Below are positions 15,327 through 22,245 of a DNA stretch of 39,174 nucleotides, in pieces. The stretch's first letter is position 1. Each line of letters opens with the position of its first letter. The notes under the pieces are model-generated. The model was not told the origin of the DNA, did no database searches, and worked only from the letters and a program-made list of their open reading frames with translations. The position numbers were made by a program, and so were the translations under genes. Location of the stretch: the NCBI GenBank assembly GCA_020073005.1, contig JAIQFX010000074.1, forward strand, positions 1 to 39,174, read 5' to 3'. The stretch comes from Terriglobia bacterium (GTDB lineage Bacteria > Acidobacteriota > Vicinamibacteria > Vicinamibacterales > CAVVIG01).

Positions 15327-15533
15327 ATGAAGAGACGTGGTGAATTGCTGCTGACGGTCGCGAGCGTCGTGGGAATGGGCACCTCCGCGGCGGCGGCGCT
15401 CACCATCTGGCTGCTCCTCACACAACCCCTCTCGGTCGCCAACGCCGTCAATGCGCGGGACCTGGGGCCGCTGCTTCAAGTCATGGCGGGCGCGCTCGCT
15501 GACGCGCTGTCGGTCGTGATCCGATACCTGTAG
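15327..15533 (+). CDS. small hydrophobic protein heading the LiaF-LytS operon
   Basis: 68-residue protein of unknown function: MKRRGELLLTVASVVG, then a hydrophobic stretch (AAAALTIWLLLTQPLSV) that should form one membrane helix, and a second weakly hydrophobic C-terminal segment (LLQVMAGALADALSVVIRYL). GGGGAG lies six bases before the ATG at 15327, a strong ribosome binding site that supports it as a real gene. It is followed after 10 bases by the DUF5668 gene and so opens a five-gene operon. I do not recognise a family. Confidence 0.7.
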   Translation: MKRRGELLLTVASVVGMGTSAAAALTIWLLLTQPLSVANAVNARDLGPLLQVMAGALADALSVVIRYL

Positions 15534-15543
15534 GGTGATGTCC

Positions 15544-15906
15544 ATGACGTACCACGACCGTCCGGGCCCGGTGGGCATCATCATCGGCTTCGCGATCATC
15601 TTCCTCGGCGTCGCCCTGTTCCTCGATCAGACGGGCATGTTTGGCTGGCAGGTGAGGTGGAGCTTCTGGCCGATCTTTCTGATCGTGCTGGGCCTGGCGC
15701 GGTTCTCGCAGCCGCGTCCAGACGGCACGCGCGGCGGCGGATGGCTCATGTTCATCGGCGGCTGGCTGCTGTTGAACGAAATGCATGTGCTCCGGATCCG
15801 AGATTCCTGGCCGTTGCTGATCATCGCGCTGGGCGTTCACACCATGTGGAAGGCGATTGTGCGACCGACGCCGCCCGCGGCGCCGAGAGCGGACCAGCAG
15901 TCATGA
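15544..15906 (+). CDS. DUF5668 / LiaI-LiaF-like membrane protein
   Basis: 120-residue integral membrane protein. Hydrophobic helices VGIIIGFAIIFLGVALFLD, SFWPIFLIVLGLARF, WLMFIGGWLLLNE and WPLLIIALGVHTMWKAI follow the repeated 'helix-W-P-helix' pattern of DUF5668 (LiaI-LiaF-like transmembrane region). The ATG at 15544 has AGGG eight bases upstream; an ATG at 15538 is too close to it. It overlaps the LiaF-like gene by ATGA. In Firmicutes such proteins act in sensing of cell-envelope damage; here the role is inferred from the operon. Confidence 0.78.
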   Translation: MTYHDRPGPVGIIIGFAIIFLGVALFLDQTGMFGWQVRWSFWPIFLIVLGLARFSQPRPDGTRGGGWLMFIGGWLLLNEMHVLRIRDSWPLLIIALGVHTMWKAIVRPTPPAAPRADQQS

Positions 15907-16601
15907 CGCAGCCAGTGAATCCTCAGTTTCGTCTGTCGGCCCAGCTCGTCGCCGGGCTCGTGCTCGCGGGCCTCGGCACGCTCTTCCTGCTGGACAACCT
16001 GCACATCGTCCACGCGCGGGAAGTCCTTCGCTACTGGCCGGCCGTCCTCCTGCTGATCGGCGTCTCGCAGATTCTGCAGGCGCGATCGATGGGCAGCATG
16101 ATCGGCGGCTCGATCTGGATCCTGTTCGGCGGCGTGCTGCTCGGCGAGCGGCTGCACGTCATCTCGAACATCCTCGGCTACTGGCCGCTCCTGCTCGTGG
16201 GCATCGGCGTCTACGTCGTCTGGCAGTCGTTCAACCGGGGTGTCACGTCGAACGAGCCGCTGGACGCGTCGGCACGGCTGTCGGCGATCGCCGTGATGGG
16301 CGGCGTCGATCGGCGCGTCACGTCCCAGGCGTTCCAAGGCGCCGACGTCACCGCGTTCATGGGCGGAGGGAAGCTCGATCTGCGCGAAGCACGGGCCGCC
16401 GGACCTGAAGTCGTCGTCGACGTGCTGGCGATCATGGGCGGATTCGAGATCAAGGTGCCGGAGACCTGGACCGTGATCGTCGAAGTGCTCCCGTTCATGG
16501 GAGGATACGAGGACAAGACGCGGCATCCGGCGGATCCGTCGGCGACCCGCCTTAGAATCCGCGGCTTCGTGATGATGGGCGGCCTGGACATCCGAAACTG
16601 A
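15903..16601 (+). CDS. LiaF-like membrane protein
   Basis: 232-residue protein. The first 115 residues are four membrane segments of DUF5668 type (LVAGLVLAGLGTLFLLDNLH, YWPAVLLLIGVSQIL, IGGSIWILFGGVLLGERLH, YWPLLLVGIGVYVVW). The C-terminal 110 residues form a LiaF/DUF2154-like beta-helical domain with repeated 'MGG' turns: IAVMGGVDRRV, VTAFMGGGKLDL, LAIMGGFEIKV, LPFMGGYEDKT, FVMMGGLDIRN. LiaF in Bacillus inhibits the LiaS kinase in the absence of envelope stress. Translation is coupled to the previous gene (ATGA) and the histidine kinase gene follows after 4 bases, so a matching inhibitory or sensing role is plausible. Confidence 0.82.
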   Translation: MTQPVNPQFRLSAQLVAGLVLAGLGTLFLLDNLHIVHAREVLRYWPAVLLLIGVSQILQARSMGSMIGGSIWILFGGVLLGERLHVISNILGYWPLLLVGIGVYVVWQSFNRGVTSNEPLDASARLSAIAVMGGVDRRVTSQAFQGADVTAFMGGGKLDLREARAAGPEVVVDVLAIMGGFEIKVPETWTVIVEVLPFMGGYEDKTRHPADPSATRLRIRGFVMMGGLDIRN

Positions 16602-16605
16602 TTTC

Positions 16606-17664
16606 ATGCACCCGATTCTCGCGCGCGCCGAACGGCTCGCGTCGTATCTCGCCGCGTGGCTGGTGGTCGCCGTGCTCCTGGCGGCCGTCCTCACGCGCCA
16701 GGGTCTGACGTGGATCGAAGCGCTGGCGCTCCTCCTGCCGATCTGCCTCGTTTACGCGTTCGTCTGCCTCTCGGCGTGGTACGTCTGCCGCGCGACCCCG
16801 TTGACGACGAGCGGCGTCATGCGCGTGCTCGGCTCGTCCGGGCTCGCGGCCGTGATCGCGAGCGGCGTGTGGATCGGACTCGAGCGCACGTGGTCGACGG
16901 TGCTGGACGCGTTGCCCGGGCTGGGCGTGTCGACCGCGAAGTACGAAACGCACGAGCCGCTCCTGTTCGCGGCGGGCGTGCTGCTGTTCCTGCTCGCCCT
17001 CACGGTGCACTACCTGCTGCTGGCGTTCGAGTTCGCGCGCGAGGCGGAGCGGCGTCAGCTGCAGCTCGAGGTCCTGGCGCGTGAAGCCGAGCTGCGGGCG
17101 CTGCGCGCGCAGCTCGATCCGCATTTCCTCTACAACAGCCTGAATTCGATCAGCGCGCTGACGGCGGTCGATCCCGCCGGTGCGCGGCGGATGTGCATGC
17201 TGCTCGCCGACTTTCTCCGCGACACGCTGAACGTCAGCTCACGGGATCAGATTCCGCTCGCCGAGGAGCTCGCGCTGACCGATCGCTTCCTCGGCATCGA
17301 GCAGGTGCGCTTTGGCGAGCGCCTGCAGGTCGAGCGCCACGTGGACGCCGCCGCCGCGCGGTGCCGTGTGCCTCCGTTGCTGCTGCAACCGCTCGTCGAG
17401 AACGCGGTCACGCACGGCATCGCCGGTCTCCTCGAGGGCGGCGTGATTCGCCTCGACGTGGCGCGACAGCAGGGACGCCTGTCGATCGCGATCGAGAATC
17501 CTCGCGACGCCGACACGCCGCCACCGGTGCGGCGCGGCGTCGGCCTCGACAACGTCAGGCAGCGTCTGACCGCCATGTTCGGCGGCGACGCCCGCCTCGA
17601 GACGCGCGCCGACCCCGGACGCTTCCGGGTCGAGCTCGCCCTGCCGTGCTTCACCGATGAGTGA
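16606..17664 (+). CDS. LytS/YehU-type sensor histidine kinase
   Basis: 352-residue kinase. Residues about 10-150 hold four predicted membrane helices (LAAWLVVAVLLAAVLT; ALALLLPICLVYAFVCL; GSSGLAAVIASGVWIGL; LLFAAGVLLFLLALTVHYLLL) without a recognisable extracellular sensor. A short coiled coil leads to the His_kinase domain (PF06580 type) with phospho-acceptor His173 in LDPHFLYNSLNSISAL, then a HATPase with LLLQPLVENAVTHGI (N box) and RRGVGLDNVRQRL (G box). Its gene overlaps the LytTR regulator by 8 bases. The sensing part is probably the membrane domain together with the LiaF-like proteins encoded just upstream. Confidence 0.9.
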   Translation: MHPILARAERLASYLAAWLVVAVLLAAVLTRQGLTWIEALALLLPICLVYAFVCLSAWYVCRATPLTTSGVMRVLGSSGLAAVIASGVWIGLERTWSTVLDALPGLGVSTAKYETHEPLLFAAGVLLFLLALTVHYLLLAFEFAREAERRQLQLEVLAREAELRALRAQLDPHFLYNSLNSISALTAVDPAGARRMCMLLADFLRDTLNVSSRDQIPLAEELALTDRFLGIEQVRFGERLQVERHVDAAAARCRVPPLLLQPLVENAVTHGIAGLLEGGVIRLDVARQQGRLSIAIENPRDADTPPPVRRGVGLDNVRQRLTAMFGGDARLETRADPGRFRVELALPCFTDE

Positions 17665-18412
17665 CGCGCCTGCGCCGCGGCTCCGGGTCGCGCTCGTCGA
17701 CGATGAAGCGCTGGCGCGCGCCGTGCTGCGCGAGTACCTCGCGCCGATGGCGGACGTCGAGATCATCGCCGAGTGCGCGAACGGTTTCGAAGCCGTGAAG
17801 GTCGTCTCCGAGGCGCATCCCGATCTGTTGTTCCTCGATGTCCAGATGCCGAAACTCGACGGCTTCGAAGTGCTCGAACTGGTGGGCCGCGACGTCGCGG
17901 TCGTGTTCGTCACGGCCTACGATCAGTACGCTCTGCGCGCCTTCGACGTGCACGCGGTCGATTACTTATTGAAGCCGTTCAGTCCCGAGCGGCTGGGGGA
18001 GGCGCTGGCCCGCGCCCGCGAGCGTCTGCAACGCGGCGAGCGTCCGCCGGCCCACGAACTTGCCGTCGCCGCGCGGCCGAAACCCGGCCAGGCGGGGCGG
18101 ATCCTCGTGCGCGACGGATCGCGGGTCCACGTGCTGCCGCTGGACAAGATCGACTACGTCCAGGCTCAGGACGACTACGTCTGCTTCCGGTGCGAAGGGA
18201 AGGATTACCTGAAGGACCAGACGCTCGCGCAGTCGGAGGCGTCCCTGGATCCGGCCAGGTTCGTTCGGATCCATCGGTCGTACCTCTTGAACCTCGACCG
18301 CCTGGCGCGCGTGGAGACCGACGAGCGCGAAAACCGGTTCGCCATCCTCACGGATGGTCGCCGCCTCCCGGTCAGCCGCACCGGGTTTACGCGCCTGAGC
18401 GCCCGTCTCTAG
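17657..18412 (+). CDS. LytTR-family response regulator
   Basis: 251-residue transcriptional regulator. The receiver (residues about 9-125) has the acidic pair in ALVDDEALAR, phospho-acceptor Asp61 (LLFLDVQMPKLDGFEVL), Thr in FVTAYDQYALRAF and Lys in DYLLKPFSPERL. Residues about 150-250 are a LytTR DNA-binding domain: ILVRDGSRVHVLPLDKIDYV, DYVCFRCEGKDYL, RFVRIHRSYLLNLDRL, GRRLPVSRTGFTRL. It is the cognate partner of the LytS-type kinase, with which it overlaps. The gene ends the operon; CCGAGG-AATTGC-CCTCGG (18419-18436) after the stop can form a 6-bp hairpin but has no T-run. Confidence 0.92.
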   Translation: MSDAPAPRLRVALVDDEALARAVLREYLAPMADVEIIAECANGFEAVKVVSEAHPDLLFLDVQMPKLDGFEVLELVGRDVAVVFVTAYDQYALRAFDVHAVDYLLKPFSPERLGEALARARERLQRGERPPAHELAVAARPKPGQAGRILVRDGSRVHVLPLDKIDYVQAQDDYVCFRCEGKDYLKDQTLAQSEASLDPARFVRIHRSYLLNLDRLARVETDERENRFAILTDGRRLPVSRTGFTRLSARL

Positions 18413-18444
18413 CCAGTTCCGAGGAATTGCCCTCGGATGCAGGG

Positions 18445-18458
18445 ATTTTCGCGAAAAT
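18445..18458. promoter_or_regulatory. perfect palindrome ATTTTCGCGAAAAT
   Basis: A 14-bp perfect palindrome about 40 bases upstream of the candidate -10 of the zinc-ribbon gene. It is AT-rich at the flanks in a GC-rich genome, so chance is less likely. Size and symmetry suit a dimeric repressor or activator. Confidence 0.4.
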
Positions 18459-18495
18459 TTCGATGGGGAAAGGTCGGTTTCGGGCCGGAGTCGAT

Positions 18496-18501
18496 TACAA
18501 T
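18496..18501 (+). promoter_or_regulatory. candidate -10 element (TACAAT) for the zinc-ribbon gene
   Basis: TACAAT inside an AT-rich island, 53 bases upstream of the ATG at 18555. The hexamer 17 bp further upstream (GTCGGT) is a weak -35. Confidence 0.4.
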
Positions 18502-18554
18502 ATAGGTGTATCTTTCCTGCCGCTTCCGCGTCTTAACAGTAAGGAGATCCATCC

Positions 18555-18695
18555 ATGGCAAAACGTCCCGCTTCAGGTATCATCTGTCCGCGCTGCGGTG
18601 TCCCCGGCGCCAAAGTCATCGGCCGGTCGGAAGCTCTTCCCGTGCTGTACCTTCGCTGCGACGACTGCGGCCGCACGTCCGTTTCGCCTGAGTAA
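18555..18695 (+). CDS. 46-residue zinc-ribbon protein
   Basis: Short protein MAKRPASGIICPRCG..., with Cys-x2-Cys (CPRC), about 20 residues, and a second Cys-x2-Cys (CDDC), which is a treble-clef/zinc-ribbon arrangement that should bind one zinc. Evidence that it is real: a strong AAGGAG ribosome binding site (18541-18546) eight bases before the ATG, an AT-rich promoter region, and a palindrome further up. It is shorter than the usual 60-residue cut-off and would be missed by many gene finders. Small zinc ribbons of this form may bind nucleic acid or a protein partner; function unknown. It converges with a secreted hypothetical gene 19 bases away. Confidence 0.75.
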   Translation: MAKRPASGIICPRCGVPGAKVIGRSEALPVLYLRCDDCGRTSVSPE

Positions 18696-18714
18696 GTCAT
18701 ACCGCTTCAGTTAG

Positions 18715-19140
18715 TTAGCCCCCACAGGCTCCGCTGATCGGCCTGACGCTCTTCACTCGGAATTCCGGCAAGTCGACCGTTCCAGGGCCGGCGCTCCCAC
18801 CCGCACTCGCCACCGCTGCGCGAGTCGGGTCCATGGCGCCAGCCTGGGCGGCGACGTTTGCGGACGGCGTCAGCCCGCCGGCGATCGTGAACCGCCGCGG
18901 CCCCTGCCCGACGATCTCCACCCGCCGCCCGACGAAGTCGCGGACGTCAGTGCCCGTCAGCTTGTAGACCGCCCCGCCTTTCACCTCCGACAGCGTGTAT
19001 TGCCCGGGCGTCGATCCGCTCCGTTCGACGCATCCGCTCAACGTGATCACCTTCGGCGTCGGTTTGGCCGGAGGCTTGGTCTGTGCGGCGAGCGGCGCCA
19101 CCACCAACAGCGCCAGGATTCCGGGATTCAGGCGTGTCAT
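18715..19140 (-). CDS. exported hypothetical protein, probable OB-fold-like
   Basis: 141-residue exported protein. Signal peptide MTRLNPGILALLVVAPLAAQ, then a Lys/Pro linker. The core TLSGCVERSGSTPGQYTLSE, GGAVYKLTGTDVRDFVGRRV and EIVGQGPRRF looks like a small beta-barrel with the 'V-G-x-x-V-x-I-x-G' strand of OB-like secreted proteins common in Vicinamibacteria. The C-terminal 60 residues are low in complexity (AAQAGAMDPTRAAVASAGGSAGPG), and end FRVKSVRPISGACGG. An AAGG lies about eight bases before the ATG at 19140. Role unknown; single gene or last of a transcript. Confidence 0.65.
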   Translation of the reverse strand: MTRLNPGILALLVVAPLAAQTKPPAKPTPKVITLSGCVERSGSTPGQYTLSEVKGGAVYKLTGTDVRDFVGRRVEIVGQGPRRFTIAGGLTPSANVAAQAGAMDPTRAAVASAGGSAGPGTVDLPEFRVKSVRPISGACGG

Positions 19141-19198
19141 GGAGGGACCTTACCACGGAAAGTTGTCATAGTCCGATGTCGGTCGCTGAGATTAGGGG

Positions 19199-19247
19199 CG
19201 AGAGGCCGGCGACTGGAGGCTAGAGAGCGACGACTGCAGCCGCCCAG
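19199..19247. repeat. degenerate heptad-period sequence at the end of the Rieske gene
   Basis: Units gcgagag, gccggcg, actggag, gctagag, agcgacg, actgcag keep A/C-G at their ends every seven bases. It is weaker than the other arrays and overlaps the last codons and the stop (19220-19222) of the Rieske gene. Confidence 0.4.
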
Positions 19248-19702
19248 CCCGCAGAGTTCTTGTCCGACTGATAGAACTTGTCCAGCTCGACGACGAGCGT
19301 GTCGCCGTCGCGACGGACGCCGAGCCGATCCATATTGCGCGTAGCGCGGCCGCTCGTGTAGACGCCGACGGGCGTGTACTGCGAATCGTGCTTCGTGCAC
19401 TGGAAGCGGCCATCCTTCGGCAGCCATTTCAGGACGTTGTTCTCGTGCGGGCACGCCAGGTTGAAGGCGTAGAGATGCGACTGGTAGCGCACGATGATCA
19501 CCTGCACCTTGCGATCGATCGTCACGCCGTCTGACGGCGGAATCGGATAGCGCACTTCGTTGCCGCTCTGTTGGCCGTCACCCTCGGTGATGGGCAGGGC
19601 AGCGGTGTCCGCGGCATTGAGCCCGAGCGCCGCGGCGCTCAGCGTGAAGCACGCCGCCACCTGCAGAAACGTCCGCCGTTCGCAAGGCATATCACGTTTC
19701 AT
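19220..19702 (-). CDS. Tat-exported Rieske [2Fe-2S] protein
   Basis: 160-residue protein. The N-terminus has a twin-arginine motif (CERRTFLQVAACF) and a hydrophobic stretch, which points to Tat export of a folded, cofactor-bearing protein. The Rieske signature is complete: Cys84-x-His86 (ACPHENN), 15 residues, then Cys102-x2-His105 (QCTKHDSQ), followed by GVYTSGRATRNMDRLGVRRD. The cluster is a one-electron carrier at high potential. The ATG at 19702 overlaps the upstream stop (ATGA), so it is translated together with the membrane protein gene before it. Neighbours suggest that it takes electrons from, or gives them to, the four-helix membrane proteins. There is no cytochrome b of the classical bc1 type in the window. 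Confidence 0.85.
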   Translation of the reverse strand: MKRDMPCERRTFLQVAACFTLSAAALGLNAADTAALPITEGDGQQSGNEVRYPIPPSDGVTIDRKVQVIIVRYQSHLYAFNLACPHENNVLKWLPKDGRFQCTKHDSQYTPVGVYTSGRATRNMDRLGVRRDGDTLVVELDKFYQSDKNSAGWAAAVVAL

Positions 19703-20184
19703 GCGATATTCGTCAGGGTGACGCCCGCCAACGCCGTCAACAGCCAGAGCGCGAGGCTCGCGATAGACGTCGTCCGAAGCGTTGTCCACGCGGCGCCCGC
19801 CCCATTTCGAGCGCGGTGTTCGGCGCGACGAAGCAGCGCGCCGTTCACGAGGAGCAGCGCCACCAGCCCCATCTTGGTCCAGAACGCTCTCGCGTACAGG
19901 AACGTGCCGACATCGGAGGTGAACAGCAGAAGGCCGCTCACCGCGATGAGCGTCAGTCCGACTATCACGATGCGGTGCACGCCGCCGAACGATTGCAGAT
20001 GCGCCGTCTGCGCGCGTTCGTCCCCGCGCGAGACGAGCAGCGTCGCCCGATCCGCGGCGATGGCGCACCCTCCACCGACAGTCAGCCCCCCGATGTGGGC
20101 GAACGTGACGGCCGTGCGGACGGCCGCGTGGTTCGCGTAGAACGAGGCCCACGAGACGATCGCGTCCATCGACTGCAGGTCCAC
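19699..20184 (-). CDS. four-helix membrane protein of the Rieske operon (CopD/DUF2214-like)
   Basis: 161-residue integral membrane protein with about four helices: RTAVTFAHIGGLTVGGG, VHRIVIVGLTLIAVSGLLLF, MGLVALLLVNGALL and SIASLALWLLTALAGVTL. One His sits in each of the first two helices (FAHIGG, GGVHRIV), a pattern seen in heme-binding and CopD-like proteins. I chose the GTG at 20184, two bases after the upstream stop, because GGGAG lies nine bases before it; ATG at 20169 is the alternative. The last codon overlaps the start of the Rieske gene (ATGA). Family assignment is tentative; it is probably part of a membrane redox complex with its neighbours. Confidence 0.65.
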   Translation of the reverse strand: MDLQSMDAIVSWASFYANHAAVRTAVTFAHIGGLTVGGGCAIAADRATLLVSRGDERAQTAHLQSFGGVHRIVIVGLTLIAVSGLLLFTSDVGTFLYARAFWTKMGLVALLLVNGALLRRAEHRARNGAGAAWTTLRTTSIASLALWLLTALAGVTLTNIA

Positions 20185-20186
20185 GA

Positions 20187-20879
20187 TCAGTGGCTCCCGA
20201 TGAGCATCACCAGGTAGCCGGCGGTTGCCAGGCCGATCGACGTGATCGCAATCGTGCGGTGCAGGCTTCGTTGATCGATGAAGGTCTGCGACTGGGTCGT
20301 CGTGTTGCGGCCGTGCCCGGGTCCGGTCATCGACGTCGCGGCGAATCCCGCGTCCGACGCCAGCATGAGCAATCCGTGAATGACATGTCGCTTGCGGTCC
20401 GCCGGGTTCGTCCGGCTCTCCCACAAGTTCCAGACGCCCGTGACCGTGTTCACGGCGAAGAGACCGACGATGCCGGCGCCGAGCGCGATGTGCGCGGACC
20501 GCGCGCTCGTGCTTCCCGAGTTGTACAGCGACTGGCCCACGAGGAGTTCCGTGCCGACCAGCGGCAGCGTCGCGAAGCTCGCGTACTTGTGAATCTTCGC
20601 GCGCGTCTGGTACGCCTCGCTGGTCTCGAACGCGACCGGCCGCTGGCCTTGCGTGTCGGCGTCCGGCGCGCTTGCGCCGTCGGCCGTGATGAGATCGGCG
20701 GCCAGAGCGGGCGAGATGTGCGGGCCGCGGTCGTCGGCGGACGCTTGATCCTCGCTGCAGGCGTTCAGCGACGGGGCGGCCGGCGTGACGAGGGAAATAC
20801 CGAGCTCGCGCGCTTCGGCCGATCCCGTGACGAGCGCGGCGAGACCCATGACGAACATAGAAACGATCGACAGTCGCAT
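20187..20879 (-). CDS. exported or membrane protein with four His-bearing helices, putative di-heme cytochrome b
   Basis: 230-residue protein with a signal sequence (MRLSIVSMFVMGLAALVTG) and four membrane helices at residues about 97-118, 130-153, 165-185 and 207-227. Each begins with a His: His97 (AKIHKYASF), His130 (SAHIALGAG), His165/168 (HVIHGLLML), His207 (LHRTIAITS). With alternating topology, helices 1 and 3 would place their His on one side and helices 2 and 4 on the other, the geometry needed for two bis-His hemes, as in b561-type cytochromes. This is inference from spacing only. The ATG at 20879 has GGAG six bases upstream. It is the first gene of the three-gene operon with the Rieske protein. 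Confidence 0.65.
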   Translation of the reverse strand: MRLSIVSMFVMGLAALVTGSAEARELGISLVTPAAPSLNACSEDQASADDRGPHISPALAADLITADGASAPDADTQGQRPVAFETSEAYQTRAKIHKYASFATLPLVGTELLVGQSLYNSGSTSARSAHIALGAGIVGLFAVNTVTGVWNLWESRTNPADRKRHVIHGLLMLASDAGFAATSMTGPGHGRNTTTQSQTFIDQRSLHRTIAITSIGLATAGYLVMLIGSH

Positions 20880-20895
20880 GAAGACTCCTGACGGA

Positions 20896-20901
20896 ATGAT
20901 A
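20896..20901 (-). promoter_or_regulatory. candidate -10 element (TATCAT) of the Rieske operon
   Basis: On the minus strand GCGCTATCATTCC lies 16 bases before the ATG at 20879, leaving a leader of about 10 bases that contains GGAG. The rest of the 153-base gap up to 21033 shows nothing further. Confidence 0.4.
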
Positions 20902-21032
20902 GCGCGCCGACACACGCTCAGCATGAACCTTGCCACTTGAAATTCCGGTAAAGGTGCAGTTGTGACGCGCGGTGTGTTGCCCACGAATGACGCCCGCGTC
21001 CTCAAATGCTGACGGACGCAGGCGTTGCGGAC

Positions 21033-22142
21033 TTATGGAGTCGCTTTCGTCATGAGCGGCGCAGGCGCGCCGATCAGCTTCGCGCGATCGACGCCCGCGC
21101 GCGGCGTGAACTTCTGCACGCGGCCGCCGAAGCTGTCCGCGCCGTAAAGATTTCCTTCTGAATCAACCGACATCTGGTGCAGCTCCCAGAATCCGCCGGG
21201 GAACGTCCCGTAGGTTCCCCAGTAATAGAGGAGCTTGCCGTTCTGGTCGTACTCCAGCACCTTCGAGTTCGTGCCGTCGGCGACCCACACGTGCTGATCG
21301 GCCGAGATCAGAATGTCGTTGGCCTGACGCAGGCCGGGCCACTGGTCGAGGTACTTGCCGTTCTCGTCGAAGATCTGAATGCGATGGTTCGATCGATCCG
21401 CGACGTACACGCGACGATTACGATCGGTCGCGATGCCATGCGGTCCGCTGAACTGTCCGGGGCCGTTCCCGCGCGTGCCCCACGCCATCAGGAACTTGCC
21501 GTTCTTGTCGAACTTCGCGACGCGGGAGTTCCCGAGACCGTCAGCGACGAGGAGCGACCCATCCGGCAGCCACGCGATGTCCTGCGGCCGGCCGAAATGC
21601 GTTTCGTCGTTGCCCGCGACGTCGGCTTCGCCCATCGTGCGAACGAGCTGCTTGCCGTCGTTGGTGAACTCGTAGATCTGATGGCGCGCGTCGTTGATCA
21701 CCCACACGTGGTGCTCGGGATCGTACGGGCTGATGCGGATCTTGTGCGGCCCGCCGCCGCCCTCGAACAGCTTGTCCCACTGCGTCCACGCCTCAATGAC
21801 CGTGCCGCTGCCGTCGACGACGACGATGCAGTTGCGCATCTCTGGCGTGGGCTCGGTCGCGCGCTGCCCGAGCGATCCCCACTCGCCGTTGTAGCCGCGC
21901 CCGAGCTTCTCGGGCAGTTTCAGCTCGCCCCGCGCGGCGATGAAGATGCGGTTCGGCGTCTCGGCGAAGATGCCGGGCTGCGATCCCCAGATGTAGCCCT
22001 GGCGCGCCCACGGCGTCGGCCATTTCTCGACGACCTGGTACGGTCCCGTTTCCTCCTCGCCGCCCTTGTCCTGGAGCAGCGCGGGCGATGAGAGCAGGCC
22101 GGAGGCGACGACGGCGATGGCGGCGAAGACTGGCGTGCGCAT
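21033..22142 (-). CDS. exported NHL-repeat beta-propeller (PAL-lyase-like)
   Basis: 369-residue exported protein. The signal peptide is MRTPVFAAIAVVASGLLSSP. Six NHL-type blades follow: NDARHQIYEFTNDGKQLVRT, RPQDIAWLPDGSLLVADG, NSRVAKFDKNGKFLMAWG, GPHGIATDRNRRVYVADR, NHRIQIFDENGKYLDQWP, QHVWVADGTNSKVLEYD and LHQMSVDSEGNLYGADS. The closest named relatives are peptidyl-alpha-hydroxyglycine alpha-amidating lyase-like proteins, but no amidation pathway is expected and function is open. The ATG at 22142 has no ribosome binding site, only TATACT six bases upstream, so a leaderless mRNA is likely. It follows the PQQ protein array in the same direction. Confidence 0.82.
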   Translation of the reverse strand: MRTPVFAAIAVVASGLLSSPALLQDKGGEEETGPYQVVEKWPTPWARQGYIWGSQPGIFAETPNRIFIAARGELKLPEKLGRGYNGEWGSLGQRATEPTPEMRNCIVVVDGSGTVIEAWTQWDKLFEGGGGPHKIRISPYDPEHHVWVINDARHQIYEFTNDGKQLVRTMGEADVAGNDETHFGRPQDIAWLPDGSLLVADGLGNSRVAKFDKNGKFLMAWGTRGNGPGQFSGPHGIATDRNRRVYVADRSNHRIQIFDENGKYLDQWPGLRQANDILISADQHVWVADGTNSKVLEYDQNGKLLYYWGTYGTFPGGFWELHQMSVDSEGNLYGADSFGGRVQKFTPRAGVDRAKLIGAPAPLMTKATP

Positions 22143-22148
22143 GCGGAG

Positions 22149-22154
22149 AGTATA
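22149..22154 (-). promoter_or_regulatory. -10 element TATACT, leaderless start of the NHL gene
   Basis: On the minus strand TATACT ends six bases before the ATG at 22142. This spacing puts the transcription start on the start codon. The -35 region falls inside the 7-bp repeats. Confidence 0.5.
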
Positions 22155-22156
22155 GG

Positions 22157-22230
22157 CTGGTGGCTGGTGGCTGGTGACTGGAGAAAAGAAAAGGCTGGGA
22201 ACTGGCGGCACCAGCCACCAGTCCCCAGCC
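22157..22230. repeat. heptad-period repeats in inverted arrangement (CTGG and CCAG arms)
   Basis: CTGG starts at 22157, 22164, 22171 and 22178, again at 22195 and 22202; CCAG starts at 22211, 22218 and 22225. Within each block the step is exactly seven. The two arms are complementary: GGCTGGG-A-ACTGG (22193-22205) pairs with CCAGT-C-CCCAGCC (22218-22230) with one mismatch. The array fills most of the 103-base gap between a quinoprotein gene and the NHL gene. Confidence 0.8.
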
Positions 22231-22245
22231 ACCTGATCGAAGCGT

